Virus record (IMG/VR): IMGVR_UViG_3300029309_000414
Span: 1 to 20,914 of that record
Length of the DNA: 20,914 bases
Direction: 5' to 3' (one strand)
From: a virus
This document shows positions 8,100-14,951 of this stretch, in pieces. Positions within the stretch are counted from its first letter, which is position 1. Every line of letters begins with the position of its first letter. A model generated the notes under the pieces. That model saw nothing but the letters and a program-made list of their open reading frames with translations. It did no database searches and had not been told where the DNA came from. Both the position numbers and the translations under genes were made by a program.

Positions 8100-8623
8100 G
8101 ATGTTCCGAATTGTTTTGGGTGAAGTTCATAAAAGGGTGAGTAACTCTGCTTAACATCCCATTTCTTTACCTCTTCTGGAGTGTAGTTAGCAACAATATA
8201 TTTTTCTGGAGAAACAAATAAAAGGAATACAACTATATCTGAAGTTTCTCTATCCATAGCCCTACAATTAGCCTTGAAAGAATACTCGCAGGTTTTTATG
8301 CTTATCCTTTGACTCTCTCCATTTTTCACAACGGTCAAATCTGTATCATCTTTAACACTTCTTGCTCCTTTGATAAACGTAGAGGCTTTGTAAGAGGAAA
8401 ACTCTGGATTAGTTTCGTAATAGTGTCGAACCAATAACTCTCCTAGTATTCCTAGGTATTCTGTATAATACTCTCTGTCCACTTCGCCTAATAACTTTGA
8501 TTGCTTTGTTCCTGTCCTTTGTTTGTGAGTCCCTTTGTATCTTTTTTTGTTGATCTCTACTCTTATCAGAGTCAACGCGTGTGCATACTCTTTGAGATAA
8601 GATGGGATCGGCTGATAATTCAT
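8096..8623 (-). CDS. Hypothetical protein, possible PD-(D/E)XK nuclease-like fold
   Basis: Start taken at ATG 8623, which overlaps the upstream stop as TGATG; an in-frame GTG directly before it is less likely. The 175 residues are not a family I can name. The order helix with Glu62 (ILGELLVRHYYE), then DDTDLTVV (92-99), then a strand ISIKT (107-111) with Lys110 and a hydrophobic strand DIVVFLLFV (129-137) is that of PD-(D/E)XK nuclease-like folds, with Ser108 where the second acid is usual. The N-terminal 45 residues are basic (KKRYKGTHKQRTGTKQSK), consistent with nucleic-acid binding. It is wedged between a glycosyltransferase and a dioxygenase with overlapping stops and starts. The fold call is inference and the protein may be inactive as a nuclease. 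Confidence 0.55.
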   Translation of the reverse strand: MNYQPIPSYLKEYAHALTLIRVEINKKRYKGTHKQRTGTKQSKLLGEVDREYYTEYLGILGELLVRHYYETNPEFSSYKASTFIKGARSVKDDTDLTVVKNGESQRISIKTCEYSFKANCRAMDRETSDIVVFLLFVSPEKYIVANYTPEEVKKWDVKQSYSPFYELHPKQFGTS

Positions 8624-9615
8624 CACACTAGACCCTTGAGTCTTTCTTTATTAATCTTAGATAGGTTATACTCGTCTTTAAAGTCTTCGTATAACTCATG
8701 TGCTAACTCTTTTGCTCTTTCTAGAGTCATTTCTTTGACGGCTTTTTTCCAATCATCGTAGTTGTCACACAAGATGCCTGTTTTGTTTTGCTTTATACAC
8801 TCCTTATAAGGTGTCACGTTAGATGCTATAATAGCCGTCCTTGTAAAGGCGGCCTCTACGACCTTGAGATTAGACTTAGACTTATTAAAAGAACCACCGA
8901 GCAGAGGCGCTAAAGAAACGTCAAACTTTTTGTAGAACGATGCGTACTGATGAATGTCTTTAGGCAAAAGTTGATGCTTAGCATTTAGGTATTCATCGTA
9001 ATGCCCTTCGCTTGCCACTTTACCCCCAAGATGAGTACAATAAAGTTCGTAATCTTCAAATGTCATACCCATAGACTTTATATCTGCCATGTGTCCGTTA
9101 GCACCAAGATAACCAAATCGAACAACGTCTGTCGGTTCTTTCTCTATGTCTGCCCATTGCTCTTCCTTTTCATATACGGTATTCGGGACAATCCGGATGG
9201 GTACATCAGGATTAATCTTTCTCATCCTTTCTCCTAGATATTTAGAAGGAGTCCAAATCTCGTCAGCAATCTTTATTGTATTAAGGATGTCAGGACCTGC
9301 TATCTTTCTATAATACTTATGGGCATCATTGTCCTTGGGCAATTTCCAAAAGTCATCATTGTCTAAGATTAATTTAATATCATTATCAACTAAAAACTTT
9401 TTAAAAGCCTTATGGTTTGTAACCGTACATCTGCGAGATGTAACGACGGCTTTAACCTTAGTAAGGTCAAATGTTTTTAATTCATTATAAGACTGAAAAA
9501 AATGTATGTTAACTCCCTCCTCTGCTCTAAGACGAACAAAGGGAGTCATCAGTCTGTGATAGTTAATGCCGTTCAGACCATCAAGAAATATCAGAACTAT
9601 CGTCTTTGAATTCAT
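8623..9615 (-). CDS. GT-B fold glycosyltransferase, family 4-like
   Basis: A 330-residue protein with the two-domain layout of GT-B enzymes. The N-terminal half has IVLIFLDG, NGINYHRL (15-22) and KLILDNDDFW (81-90), the last typical of glycosyl-acceptor domains in GT4-like proteins. The C-terminal half opens with VRFGYLGANGH (165-175) and contains DVSLAPLLG (232-240) and NKSKSNLKVVEAA (244-256), with Glu254 in the nucleotide-sugar binding position, and PYKECIKQNKTGILC. It would transfer a sugar from a nucleotide donor. Phage enzymes of this type may decorate virion proteins, modified DNA bases or host surface glycans; the sequence does not say which. Its ATG (9615) lies 35 bases inside the preceding gene, and the frame before it codes for the needed first beta strand, so this start is favoured. 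Confidence 0.85.
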   Translation of the reverse strand: MNSKTIVLIFLDGLNGINYHRLMTPFVRLRAEEGVNIHFFQSYNELKTFDLTKVKAVVTSRRCTVTNHKAFKKFLVDNDIKLILDNDDFWKLPKDNDAHKYYRKIAGPDILNTIKIADEIWTPSKYLGERMRKINPDVPIRIVPNTVYEKEEQWADIEKEPTDVVRFGYLGANGHMADIKSMGMTFEDYELYCTHLGGKVASEGHYDEYLNAKHQLLPKDIHQYASFYKKFDVSLAPLLGGSFNKSKSNLKVVEAAFTRTAIIASNVTPYKECIKQNKTGILCDNYDDWKKAVKEMTLERAKELAHELYEDFKDEYNLSKINKERLKGLV

Positions 9616-9808
9616 TGATTAGTGATCTTATTTGGTCAAACTCTCCATCCGTTTCTCTCTTGTATTTTCTTATGGTATTGTGGAGTGCGTCTGTGTTTCT
9701 TTTTGGTTCTCCTCCTTCAGAGTGAAGGGCTTCATACAAGGCCGTTGCGGCCTCGTGTATTCTGTTAGTGCATTTATAATATTGGTTACTCAGTTCTTTG
9801 GAATCCAT
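9581..9808 (-). CDS. Small helical hypothetical protein
   Basis: A 75-residue, mostly helical, charged protein with no membrane segment (HEAATALYEALHSE, TIRKYKRETDGEF, DQIRSLINEFKDD). I do not recognise it. It overlaps the resolvase gene by 23 bp at its start and the glycosyltransferase by 35 bp at its end; overlaps on both sides and an ATG start argue that it is a real operon member rather than a chance frame. Confidence 0.55.
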   Translation of the reverse strand: MDSKELSNQYYKCTNRIHEAATALYEALHSEGGEPKRNTDALHNTIRKYKRETDGEFDQIRSLINEFKDDSSDIS

Positions 9809-10163
9809 GACATTTAATCGTTGCTACAAATTGGTTTTTCTCTAGGCTCGGATCAAAGGCAGTAGATTGTTTCATGAAATATTTCGGCGTGTCGTCAACA
9901 ACGTAGTCATTGTTGCGTAAATAATCAGCAAGAAACTTAATGCAAATGATACTATTATCCACATCAAACCTACAATTATACCTAACAGAAAGACTAAATC
10001 TTTCCGCAGTAAAAGTAGGTACTTCTTTAAGTTCTTCTTCGATACTTTTGAAGTAAGATTCCTTGGCCCTAGTTCTAGATGTCCAATGACGTCCTGCATA
10101 AAACGCATTAAGGCTCGGCGGTTTCGGAAGTTGGAGTACAATCTCATAGTAATCTTCAATCAC
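9786..10163 (-). CDS. rusA: RusA-like Holliday junction resolvase
   Basis: RusA-type endonucleases are small dimers that cut four-way DNA junctions made by recombination or replication-fork events. The 125-residue length is typical. The N-terminus has LPKPPSLNAFYAGRHW (12-27), matching the P-x-x-x-N motif of the family; FDVDN (66-70) gives Asp67 and Asp69, and VVDD (88-91) gives the third acidic position, with the helix IKFLADYL between them as in RusA. The start is a GTG (10163) four bases after the helicase stop; no better in-frame ATG exists. The neighbours (primase-helicase, exonuclease, ERF protein) make a role in resolving phage replication or recombination intermediates likely. Confidence 0.88.
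   Translation of the reverse strand: MIEDYYEIVLQLPKPPSLNAFYAGRHWTSRTRAKESYFKSIEEELKEVPTFTAERFSLSVRYNCRFDVDNSIICIKFLADYLRNNDYVVDDTPKYFMKQSTAFDPSLEKNQFVATIKCHGFQRTE
9955..9963 (+). promoter_or_regulatory. Consensus DnaA box inside the RusA-like gene
   Basis: TTATCCACA matches the 9-mer DnaA box exactly. It is the only perfect copy I found, and one copy in 21 kb of AT-rich DNA is not far from chance. It is listed because this phage encodes a DnaA domain IV-like protein about 2 kb away. No cluster of boxes or obvious AT-rich unwinding element accompanies it. Confidence 0.25.
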
Positions 10164-10167
10164 ACCA

Positions 10168-11958
10168 TTAAAATAGGTATTTTTGTCTGTCCTGCAAAGT
10201 TAAAGGCAAGAAAAGTTTTGAACCTGATATCCATGTATGAAACCCTGTCATGTTTTTATTTATCTGAAAAAGAATTGGTTGACTCTTTGGAGTAGGCTCC
10301 CCTCCGGTCTCCTTGTTTCTTTGTTTTGACACATGAAATTCTGTGATTCTTCTAACCTCCGGATCGTCTGAGTTTAATCGCCTATGCCATACTAGTAGGG
10401 TATCTGCGCGATTACTAAATTTAGAACCACCTTCAGATTCTGAACCCAAAGGCGCGACTTGTAAACCATCTTGTCCCTTGGCTCTTTGAGCCGAAGTTAC
10501 TGAGTGAGTGTTCAGCCAAACGGCTAAATCATTCTTGGTTGACATTGTTAACAACTCTGATGCCGCCTCATAATGATACTCATGTGAGTTCAATTTACTT
10601 TGGCCCATTTGTAGTTTTAAACTATTGTATGGATCAATAAAAAATCCCTGATAACTATCTTGCCTCATTAATTTTTCTGCGAATATTAACATATCCGAGT
10701 ATCCGTAAGTCTGATAGTTGTTTATGAGTACAAAATGATGCTTAACGAAGTTGAAAGCAAACAATCTTTCTTCAGCATTCATATTATGAATTGGTTTATC
10801 CATGCAAAATTCCATCAGCCTCATCTTTACTGCGCCGGTTTTATTCTCAGATGAATAGACAATCCATTTCCAATTGTGATTGATGGCACTAGACATCAAC
10901 ATATTCAATGCCATTGTAGTCTTTCCAATGTTGGAGTGGCCAACGATAACAACAAATTCTTTTTTGAAAAGAAAATAAGGATCAAGGTTAGGGCATCCTG
11001 TAGATAGGCCCATCTCAATATCCCCACGAGAAAAATCCTCTATCCATTTGTAGTCTTCACTATCTGATGCAACAAAAGACATATCCCCATTGTTAATTTG
11101 CATCTCTCTAATGGCGGCGGCCTCTTCTTCTAGGGTAGCCCTAATCGGTTGCCTTTTACCCTCTTCTATTCCATCTAATAAAGTCCTGACTGCGTGATCT
11201 AAATCCTCTACATCTTTATGTTCGAGTTCCCTACGCATAACCCTGACGGCTTCATCCTCTTCTAGACGTCCGGCCGCTATGTAACCACCGGCTAAAACGC
11301 TAGCCTTACATAGTATTAAATGCTTTTCCCCATCGCTTGCGCCACGAATCATTGAACATATAATGTTCATTTTGTTATAGTCTGTGTAACTTCGATCCGT
11401 TTTTAATTCTGCTGATTGGTCCAATGCCTTTTCTGATAACATCATACCAAAAGGTTGAGCCGTAGTGTTAATGACTAAGTCCGGATCATGACTTTCATAA
11501 CAAGCCCTTGCCTCATTTATACCCGAAGGATCTACCTCAAGTCCATATGTTTTATCAAAGTAAGATTGTAAGGAACGAAAATGATCTCTGTGTTTGTCAG
11601 GATTGCTTACTTGAACTATCGCTTTTAATCCATCTCCGGAAGGGCTTGCCCAACAAGCCAACACATAATCGTCTGTACCTAAAAGTGATTTTGATTCCTT
11701 GACATTGATGTGATCAAAGTCTAAAACAATTAGACCGCTATGTCTTTTTAAATCTTGATCTTTTCTTCCGTTAAAAACTCCGGAAAACATAGCGATAGGC
11801 AGTTCTTTTTTTTTAGACCTATTCCCTGTCCTTACCTCTTTTACTTTGGACTTGCTTTTTCCTTCTTTAATTCTTTCTAAAGCCGTAGACAAAGACACAA
11901 CCACAGGTTCAGTAGTGTCGACTACTGATTTGTACATGGTTATTTTTTTGTCAAACAT
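10168..11958 (-). CDS. Primase-helicase fusion: BT4734/VirE-N type primase domain plus DnaB-like helicase
   Basis: The 596-residue protein has two parts. Residues 1-165 match the BT4734-like (VirE N-terminal) domain regarded as an archaeo-eukaryotic-type primase fold: GVFNGRK, GLIVLDFDHI with Asp80 and Asp82, SPSGDGLKAIV (105-115), and DPSGINEARACYESHDP (143-159). A helical linker (about 190-290) follows. Residues 310-560 form a RecA/DnaB-like motor: Walker A GHSNIGKTT (340-348), Walker B-like GFFIDPYN (438-445), NTHSV (483-487) and a basic KQRNKETGG segment. It would prime and unwind DNA at the phage fork, as T7 gp4 does with unrelated primase parts. It starts 8 bp inside the preceding gene. 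An alternative start is Met8. Confidence 0.88.
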   Translation of the reverse strand: MFDKKITMYKSVVDTTEPVVVSLSTALERIKEGKSKSKVKEVRTGNRSKKKELPIAMFSGVFNGRKDQDLKRHSGLIVLDFDHINVKESKSLLGTDDYVLACWASPSGDGLKAIVQVSNPDKHRDHFRSLQSYFDKTYGLEVDPSGINEARACYESHDPDLVINTTAQPFGMMLSEKALDQSAELKTDRSYTDYNKMNIICSMIRGASDGEKHLILCKASVLAGGYIAAGRLEEDEAVRVMRRELEHKDVEDLDHAVRTLLDGIEEGKRQPIRATLEEEAAAIREMQINNGDMSFVASDSEDYKWIEDFSRGDIEMGLSTGCPNLDPYFLFKKEFVVIVGHSNIGKTTMALNMLMSSAINHNWKWIVYSSENKTGAVKMRLMEFCMDKPIHNMNAEERLFAFNFVKHHFVLINNYQTYGYSDMLIFAEKLMRQDSYQGFFIDPYNSLKLQMGQSKLNSHEYHYEAASELLTMSTKNDLAVWLNTHSVTSAQRAKGQDGLQVAPLGSESEGGSKFSNRADTLLVWHRRLNSDDPEVRRITEFHVSKQRNKETGGEPTPKSQPILFQINKNMTGFHTWISGSKLFLPLTLQDRQKYLF

Positions 11959-12490
11959 TTTCCTGAATTAGAGGATGTTGATCTATTAAGTTTTTTAACT
12001 CAACGATATCAAATTTTAAATCCATTATTCTTTCCCATTCAGAAAACGGAATTGCTGAAGGTTGTATGGCTAACCTTAAATCCTTGCCTCTAATTATTTT
12101 TTTTTCTGTTTGAGGATCATATAGGGTACAGAGTTCATCTTTCAAACGCTTATATGTTTCAACATATTTTGGGTGCATGGCTAAGCCTTTACGATTTAAT
12201 ATTGTCATAGAGGCGTGTTTCTTTAAAGAATGTATTGCGGTTGCGTGATCCCTGTTTAAAATTTTTCCTATCTCAGAATAAGTCTTCTCTTTTTTAGAAT
12301 GATATCTTAGAATTGCTGAAAGCATTGATCTTCCATCAACATAACTTCGCTCTCTACTTCGTCCCAATAATGTTTTTACTGATAGGTTCAAAAAATAACA
12401 AGCCTTTTGTATGCTTACTTCCGGTTTGTCTACTAAAACAAATTCAATTTTTGGTTTAGTGTTCCTCTTTTCAATTGTGAATCTTTTCAT
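11951..12490 (-). CDS. DnaA domain IV-like DNA-binding protein without AAA+ domain
   Basis: Residues about 25-95 match the C-terminal DNA-binding domain of DnaA: a first helix SIQKACYFLNLSVKTLLGRSR, then SYVDGRSMLSAILRYHSKKE, then TYSEIGKILNRDHATAIHSLKKH with the signature RDHATAIHS (80-88); Ala83 stands where many DnaA proteins have Thr. There is no Walker motif or AAA+ domain; instead a basic/helical C-terminal extension (about 100-179) follows. A role as origin-recognition protein or helicase loader for the adjoining primase-helicase is inferred from the position directly upstream (8-bp overlap). It could also act as a repressor or as a competitor of host DnaA. Its start overlaps the previous stop as ATGA (12487-12490). 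Confidence 0.8.
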   Translation of the reverse strand: MKRFTIEKRNTKPKIEFVLVDKPEVSIQKACYFLNLSVKTLLGRSRERSYVDGRSMLSAILRYHSKKEKTYSEIGKILNRDHATAIHSLKKHASMTILNRKGLAMHPKYVETYKRLKDELCTLYDPQTEKKIIRGKDLRLAIQPSAIPFSEWERIMDLKFDIVELKNLIDQHPLIQENV

Positions 12491-12753
12491 TTCATTGCTA
12501 CACTTAAAAAACCTCCGTTATTTCTAATCATGTCTTGAAATATCTCTTCTAATTTCTGTTTACTATCTGAAGAGAATATAGCATCGCCTGACCTTTGCAG
12601 TTGATACTCTGAATTTTTTTTAACTATTGTATATTTTCTGTGCCGATCATAAACCGATAGGTTTAAGGAATGTTTATTGCCGTTCCTTCCATGCTCGGTA
12701 CATTTTTGCGATAACGGCTCTTCGTTGTGGTTTGAACTTAAATCTTTTTCCAT
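12487..12753 (-). CDS. Hypothetical protein upstream of the DnaA-like gene
   Basis: An 88-residue protein I do not recognise. The first 30 residues are polar and look disordered (NHNEEPLSQK); the rest is a possible small beta/alpha domain (KYTIVKKNSEYQLQ, then SKQKLEEIFQDMIRNNG). It overlaps the DnaA-like gene start by ATGA, which supports it, but its first 80 bases overlap the end of the preceding small gene in another frame, which is long for this genome. No later start codon would remove that overlap. Confidence 0.55.
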   Translation of the reverse strand: MEKDLSSNHNEEPLSQKCTEHGRNGNKHSLNLSVYDRHRKYTIVKKNSEYQLQRSGDAIFSSDSKQKLEEIFQDMIRNNGGFLSVAMK

Positions 12754-12871
12754 ATCTCGCGTTGGCTATTCTGATAAATTGATTGATTTCTTTCTCGTTG
12801 TCATTCATAATGTATGGGTTGAAAATGGGGGGTACAAACCCCCCCAAATTATCTTCAACTAATCTAAACAT
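12674..12871 (-). CDS. Small basic protein coupled to the SSB-tail gene
   Basis: The 65-residue frame starts at ATG 12871, overlapping the previous stop as TAATG. Residues 22-65 (MNDNEKEINQFIRIANARYG, then GKRFKFKPQRR and VIAKMYRAWKERQ) look like real protein: helical, basic, possibly DNA-binding. The first 21 residues run through a G7/C6 hairpin (12827-12845) and are less convincing, so the true start may be ATG 12808 (43 residues), leaving the hairpin in an intergenic leader. The family is unknown to me. Confidence 0.5.
   Translation of the reverse strand: MFRLVEDNLGGFVPPIFNPYIMNDNEKEINQFIRIANARYGKRFKFKPQRRAVIAKMYRAWKERQ
12827..12845 (-). repeat. G-run/C-run hairpin
   Basis: On the minus strand seven G, TTTGTA, then six C form a perfect 6-bp G:C stem with a 6-nt loop, followed by ATTTTC rather than a long U tract. 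It lies either inside the 65-residue gene or, if that gene starts at 12808, in its leader. It could slow transcription or limit translation of the downstream replication genes. Confidence 0.55.
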
Positions 12872-13125
12872 TAAAATGGTAGGTCTTCCTTGACCTCTTC
12901 CTTCTTCTTCATGTACTTCTGATTCTCCGGATCATTAGGATCGAAGACAGACAAAAATGCAGTTCCATCTTGCTTAATAACAAAATCCACATTTATTCTC
13001 TGCGCACCTGTGATATACTTTTTTAGTTCATCAAGTTGCTCAGGTTTGTATGTAATAGGGTACTTAACGATCCCACTATCATACGTTTTGCGGTCACCGA
13101 CGTAACCAATATAAACTTTAGCCAT
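12871..13125 (-). CDS. Small protein with SSB-type acidic C-terminal tip
   Basis: Start chosen at ATG 13125 (MAKVYIGYVGDRK), preceded by the leader AAATTAAATACA, nearly the same as that of the ERF gene; the longer frame to 13185 would overlap the exonuclease gene. The 84 residues have two strand-rich parts (AKVYIGYVG; INVDFVIKQDGTAFLSVFDP) and a charged tail ending KKKEEVKEDLPF. An acidic tail ending D-[ILV]-P-F is the hallmark of bacterial SSB proteins, where it docks helicases, primases, recombinases and nucleases. The protein is shorter than a full OB-fold SSB (about 110 residues of core) and I cannot confirm an OB fold. Position between the exonuclease and the replication genes supports a role on single-stranded DNA. 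Confidence 0.7.
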   Translation of the reverse strand: MAKVYIGYVGDRKTYDSGIVKYPITYKPEQLDELKKYITGAQRINVDFVIKQDGTAFLSVFDPNDPENQKYMKKKEEVKEDLPF

Positions 13126-13135
13126 TGTATTTAAT

Positions 13136-13951
13136 TTAAATGGTGTCAATGCGATAGTGTGTTTCACTAGCGCGATCACTCTCAATAAATCGAGCGATGT
13201 TGTCTATAGCCTCGTTGAATTGCTTTTTACCCAAGTTTAGAGTTTCCTCAGAGGCTTTATAGACTGCGGGTAAATAGGGATATGTTTTCTCTTGACCTAC
13301 CCAAAAGAAATCTCGGTAGGTGTCATCATCTTTTTTATATGCTTCCCGATATAGGTAGGCTTGCAAACTATACATATATTTTCCTTTGATATCCCAACGT
13401 AAACCATGCACACTTTGTGTACTCTTGCTATCGCTGATGAATGTATCGCCTAAACAATCAAGAAACCCCCTGATCATTACATCTCCATAATTCTCTGTCG
13501 GTATTGGTCTTTTAAACTCTGCCTGACAATCTCCGGTAAGATATAATTCTTTGATTCCACAATCCTCTAGCCTTGTTATCATGTCGATAGCCTTAGCGTG
13601 ATCGTCAACATTTACCATCTCTTTGTCAGGGTTATCCTCTTCTAGTTTCCGGAGTAAATCCTTATATACTTTAGTTGCTCTAGGGTTTTTTATACCCTTT
13701 GCTTTTAAGTTACCAACGATGTCTTCATCCTCTATCAAGACAAACCTATCGTCAAATTTTTCCGGAGTAAGAAGTAAGCAGTCGTAAAGTGAACCAAATT
13801 GCAAGGCCGGAGTAGTATACTTCATCTTATCTTGGAACTTTAACTCAAACAATCTCATATCCCCTGTAGGATGTCCATATTTGAGAGTAGAATAAGAAAG
13901 GTAATCCTTCTTTCCACCGGTTTTTTCTTTTAATGCCTTAATAATATCCAT
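13136..13951 (-). CDS. RecE-like PD-(D/E)XK exonuclease
   Basis: The 271-residue protein fits the exonuclease VIII/RecE-type branch of PD-(D/E)XK nucleases. It begins with DYLSYSTLK, then LQFGSLYDCLLLTPEKF (50-66), the motif that in many relatives carries a His where this one has Tyr/Asp. The active site is readable as Glu145 (AEFKRP), Asp165 (GFLDCLGD), Asp174-Ser-Lys176 (ISDSKSTQS) and a QAYLY motif (197-201). It would degrade one strand of double-stranded DNA ends to expose single strands for the ERF protein, whose gene overlaps its start as TAATG (13951). The pairing equals lambda Red exo/bet in function. The C-terminal third (FFWVGQEKTYPY onward) is also typical of the family. Confidence 0.88.
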   Translation of the reverse strand: MDIIKALKEKTGGKKDYLSYSTLKYGHPTGDMRLFELKFQDKMKYTTPALQFGSLYDCLLLTPEKFDDRFVLIEDEDIVGNLKAKGIKNPRATKVYKDLLRKLEEDNPDKEMVNVDDHAKAIDMITRLEDCGIKELYLTGDCQAEFKRPIPTENYGDVMIRGFLDCLGDTFISDSKSTQSVHGLRWDIKGKYMYSLQAYLYREAYKKDDDTYRDFFWVGQEKTYPYLPAVYKASEETLNLGKKQFNEAIDNIARFIESDRASETHYRIDTI

Positions 13952-14460
13952 TACTTAATCGCCTCTAGTTTTTTATACTGAGCCGGTGTAATCTTACTAC
14001 CTTTCTTTTTCCTTATGGTCTCCAACACCATCGGTCTTTCTTGAGGGGATTTGGATTTTAAATGATTCATTGCATCGTTAAATACATTACCCGATCCGGA
14101 AATCCCTTGTGTGGAATTGCCATCGTCATCTTCAGCCCTGAGTCCTAACAAAGAAACCAACGAATACCTTCTGTAATAAGTAATCGCTGATCCTACTTTT
14201 TGAGGCTCTTGTTCTAATGGCAAGGGCAATACAGACACTATAGAATTACCCTCTAGATCAGAAATAATAGTGTTTACGGCTCCATCTATGATGGGTTGTA
14301 ACAATACTAATTCGTGTTTTTTAAGTAGGGGTTGTAGCACTTCCACAAGTGCGTTGATATCAAAGTATTCTGATCTGAAAAAAAGATTTTTGTTTGTCTT
14401 GGATATTGTTCCAATTTCAGATTGCAGTTTGAAAATTTTCTTATAAATTTTATTTTCCAT
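13951..14460 (-). CDS. erf: ERF-family single-strand annealing protein
   Basis: ERF proteins bind single-stranded DNA and anneal complementary strands in phage recombination. Residues 88-114 carry the family signature: KVGSAITYYRRYSLVSLLGL followed by RAEDDDGN. The N-terminal half (IYKKIFKLQSEIGTISKTNK, DINALVEVLQPLLKKHEL, LEGNSIVSVLPLPL) has the usual helix-then-beta order. Start chosen at ATG 14460 (169 residues), next to the leader AAATTTAATACA shared with the SSB-tail gene; an upstream ATG at 14511 would add 17 residues that read through the promoter-like region. The C-terminal 25 residues (RKKKGSKITPAQYKKLEAIK) are basic. The stop overlaps the exonuclease start (TAATG). Confidence 0.9.
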   Translation of the reverse strand: MENKIYKKIFKLQSEIGTISKTNKNLFFRSEYFDINALVEVLQPLLKKHELVLLQPIIDGAVNTIISDLEGNSIVSVLPLPLEQEPQKVGSAITYYRRYSLVSLLGLRAEDDDGNSTQGISGSGNVFNDAMNHLKSKSPQERPMVLETIRKKKGSKITPAQYKKLEAIK

Positions 14461-14480
14461 TGTATTAAATTTTAGGGGTT

Positions 14481-14511
14481 TGAAGATAGGCTTTCTATCT
14501 TTTAAATGCAA
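14481..14511 (-). promoter_or_regulatory. Possible promoter for the recombination/replication operon
   Basis: On the minus strand TTGC (14511-14508), a 19-base spacer and TATCTTCA (14488-14481) resemble the Bacteroidota -33/-7 pair with one or two mismatches in TAnnTTTG. It overlaps a 7-bp hairpin (AAGATAG/CTATCTT) and precedes the ERF start by 20 bases. The 69-bp gap is one of the few breaks in this gene block. Confidence 0.3.
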
Positions 14512-14529
14512 GAGTTAAACAATATATTT

Positions 14530-14721
14530 TTAAGTTAGTGTTTCAATGTCGACCTCTTCTCTTTTGCTGAAATCACAATTGTTAAATGAGATTCTGCACA
14601 TCTTAAAAGTTATGTCAGCAATAAAAAAACTACACACTTTATAGGTTAGTCCATCACTATGATCTTTATAGAAATAGTTATAATCCTTTTCCATAATTAA
14701 TTCTTTTCTATCGTGTATCAT
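14530..14721 (-). CDS. Small hypothetical protein
   Basis: A 63-residue protein I do not recognise, with a Tyr/Phe-rich middle and three Cys (VCSFFIADITFKMCRISFNN). The start at 14721 overlaps the preceding stop as ATGA; an internal ATG (MEKDYNYF) at residue 10 is an alternative. It is the last small gene before the promoter-like gap upstream of the ERF gene. Confidence 0.5.
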   Translation of the reverse strand: MIHDRKELIMEKDYNYFYKDHSDGLTYKVCSFFIADITFKMCRISFNNCDFSKREEVDIETLT

Positions 14722-14951
14722 ACTATGTTATTTATAGGTCGAGTCTTGGCGAGTGCATTCTCTAGTCTTTTGATTGACTTGTTTAACTCATGAATCTTCA
14801 TTTGTATTAACACATCTCCACTTATCATACTATATCTAGTCATTGTTGTAACGACCTCTTTCATTTCTCGAATTTCTCCTGTGATTTTTGCTTCAGTTTC
14901 TGCGTACACTTTTAAGTATGGTTTTAATTGAACTAAATAAACTAGGCCCAT
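14718..14951 (-). CDS. Small helical hypothetical protein
   Basis: A 77-residue protein, helical and coiled-coil-like (IREMKEVVTTMTRY, KIHELNKSIKRLENALAK). The function is not recognisable. It overlaps the upstream gene by 59 bp if ATG 14951 is used; a GTG near 14908 or the Met at residue 30 would reduce or remove the overlap. The downstream ATGA junction supports the 3' part. Confidence 0.5.
   Translation of the reverse strand: MGLVYLVQLKPYLKVYAETEAKITGEIREMKEVVTTMTRYSMISGDVLIQMKIHELNKSIKRLENALAKTRPINNIV

Noticed and set aside
9872-10159. 95-codon minus frame overlapping the RusA-like gene
   Set aside because: It covers the same DNA as a gene with clear RusA motifs; its hydrophobic segment comes from the alternate frame.
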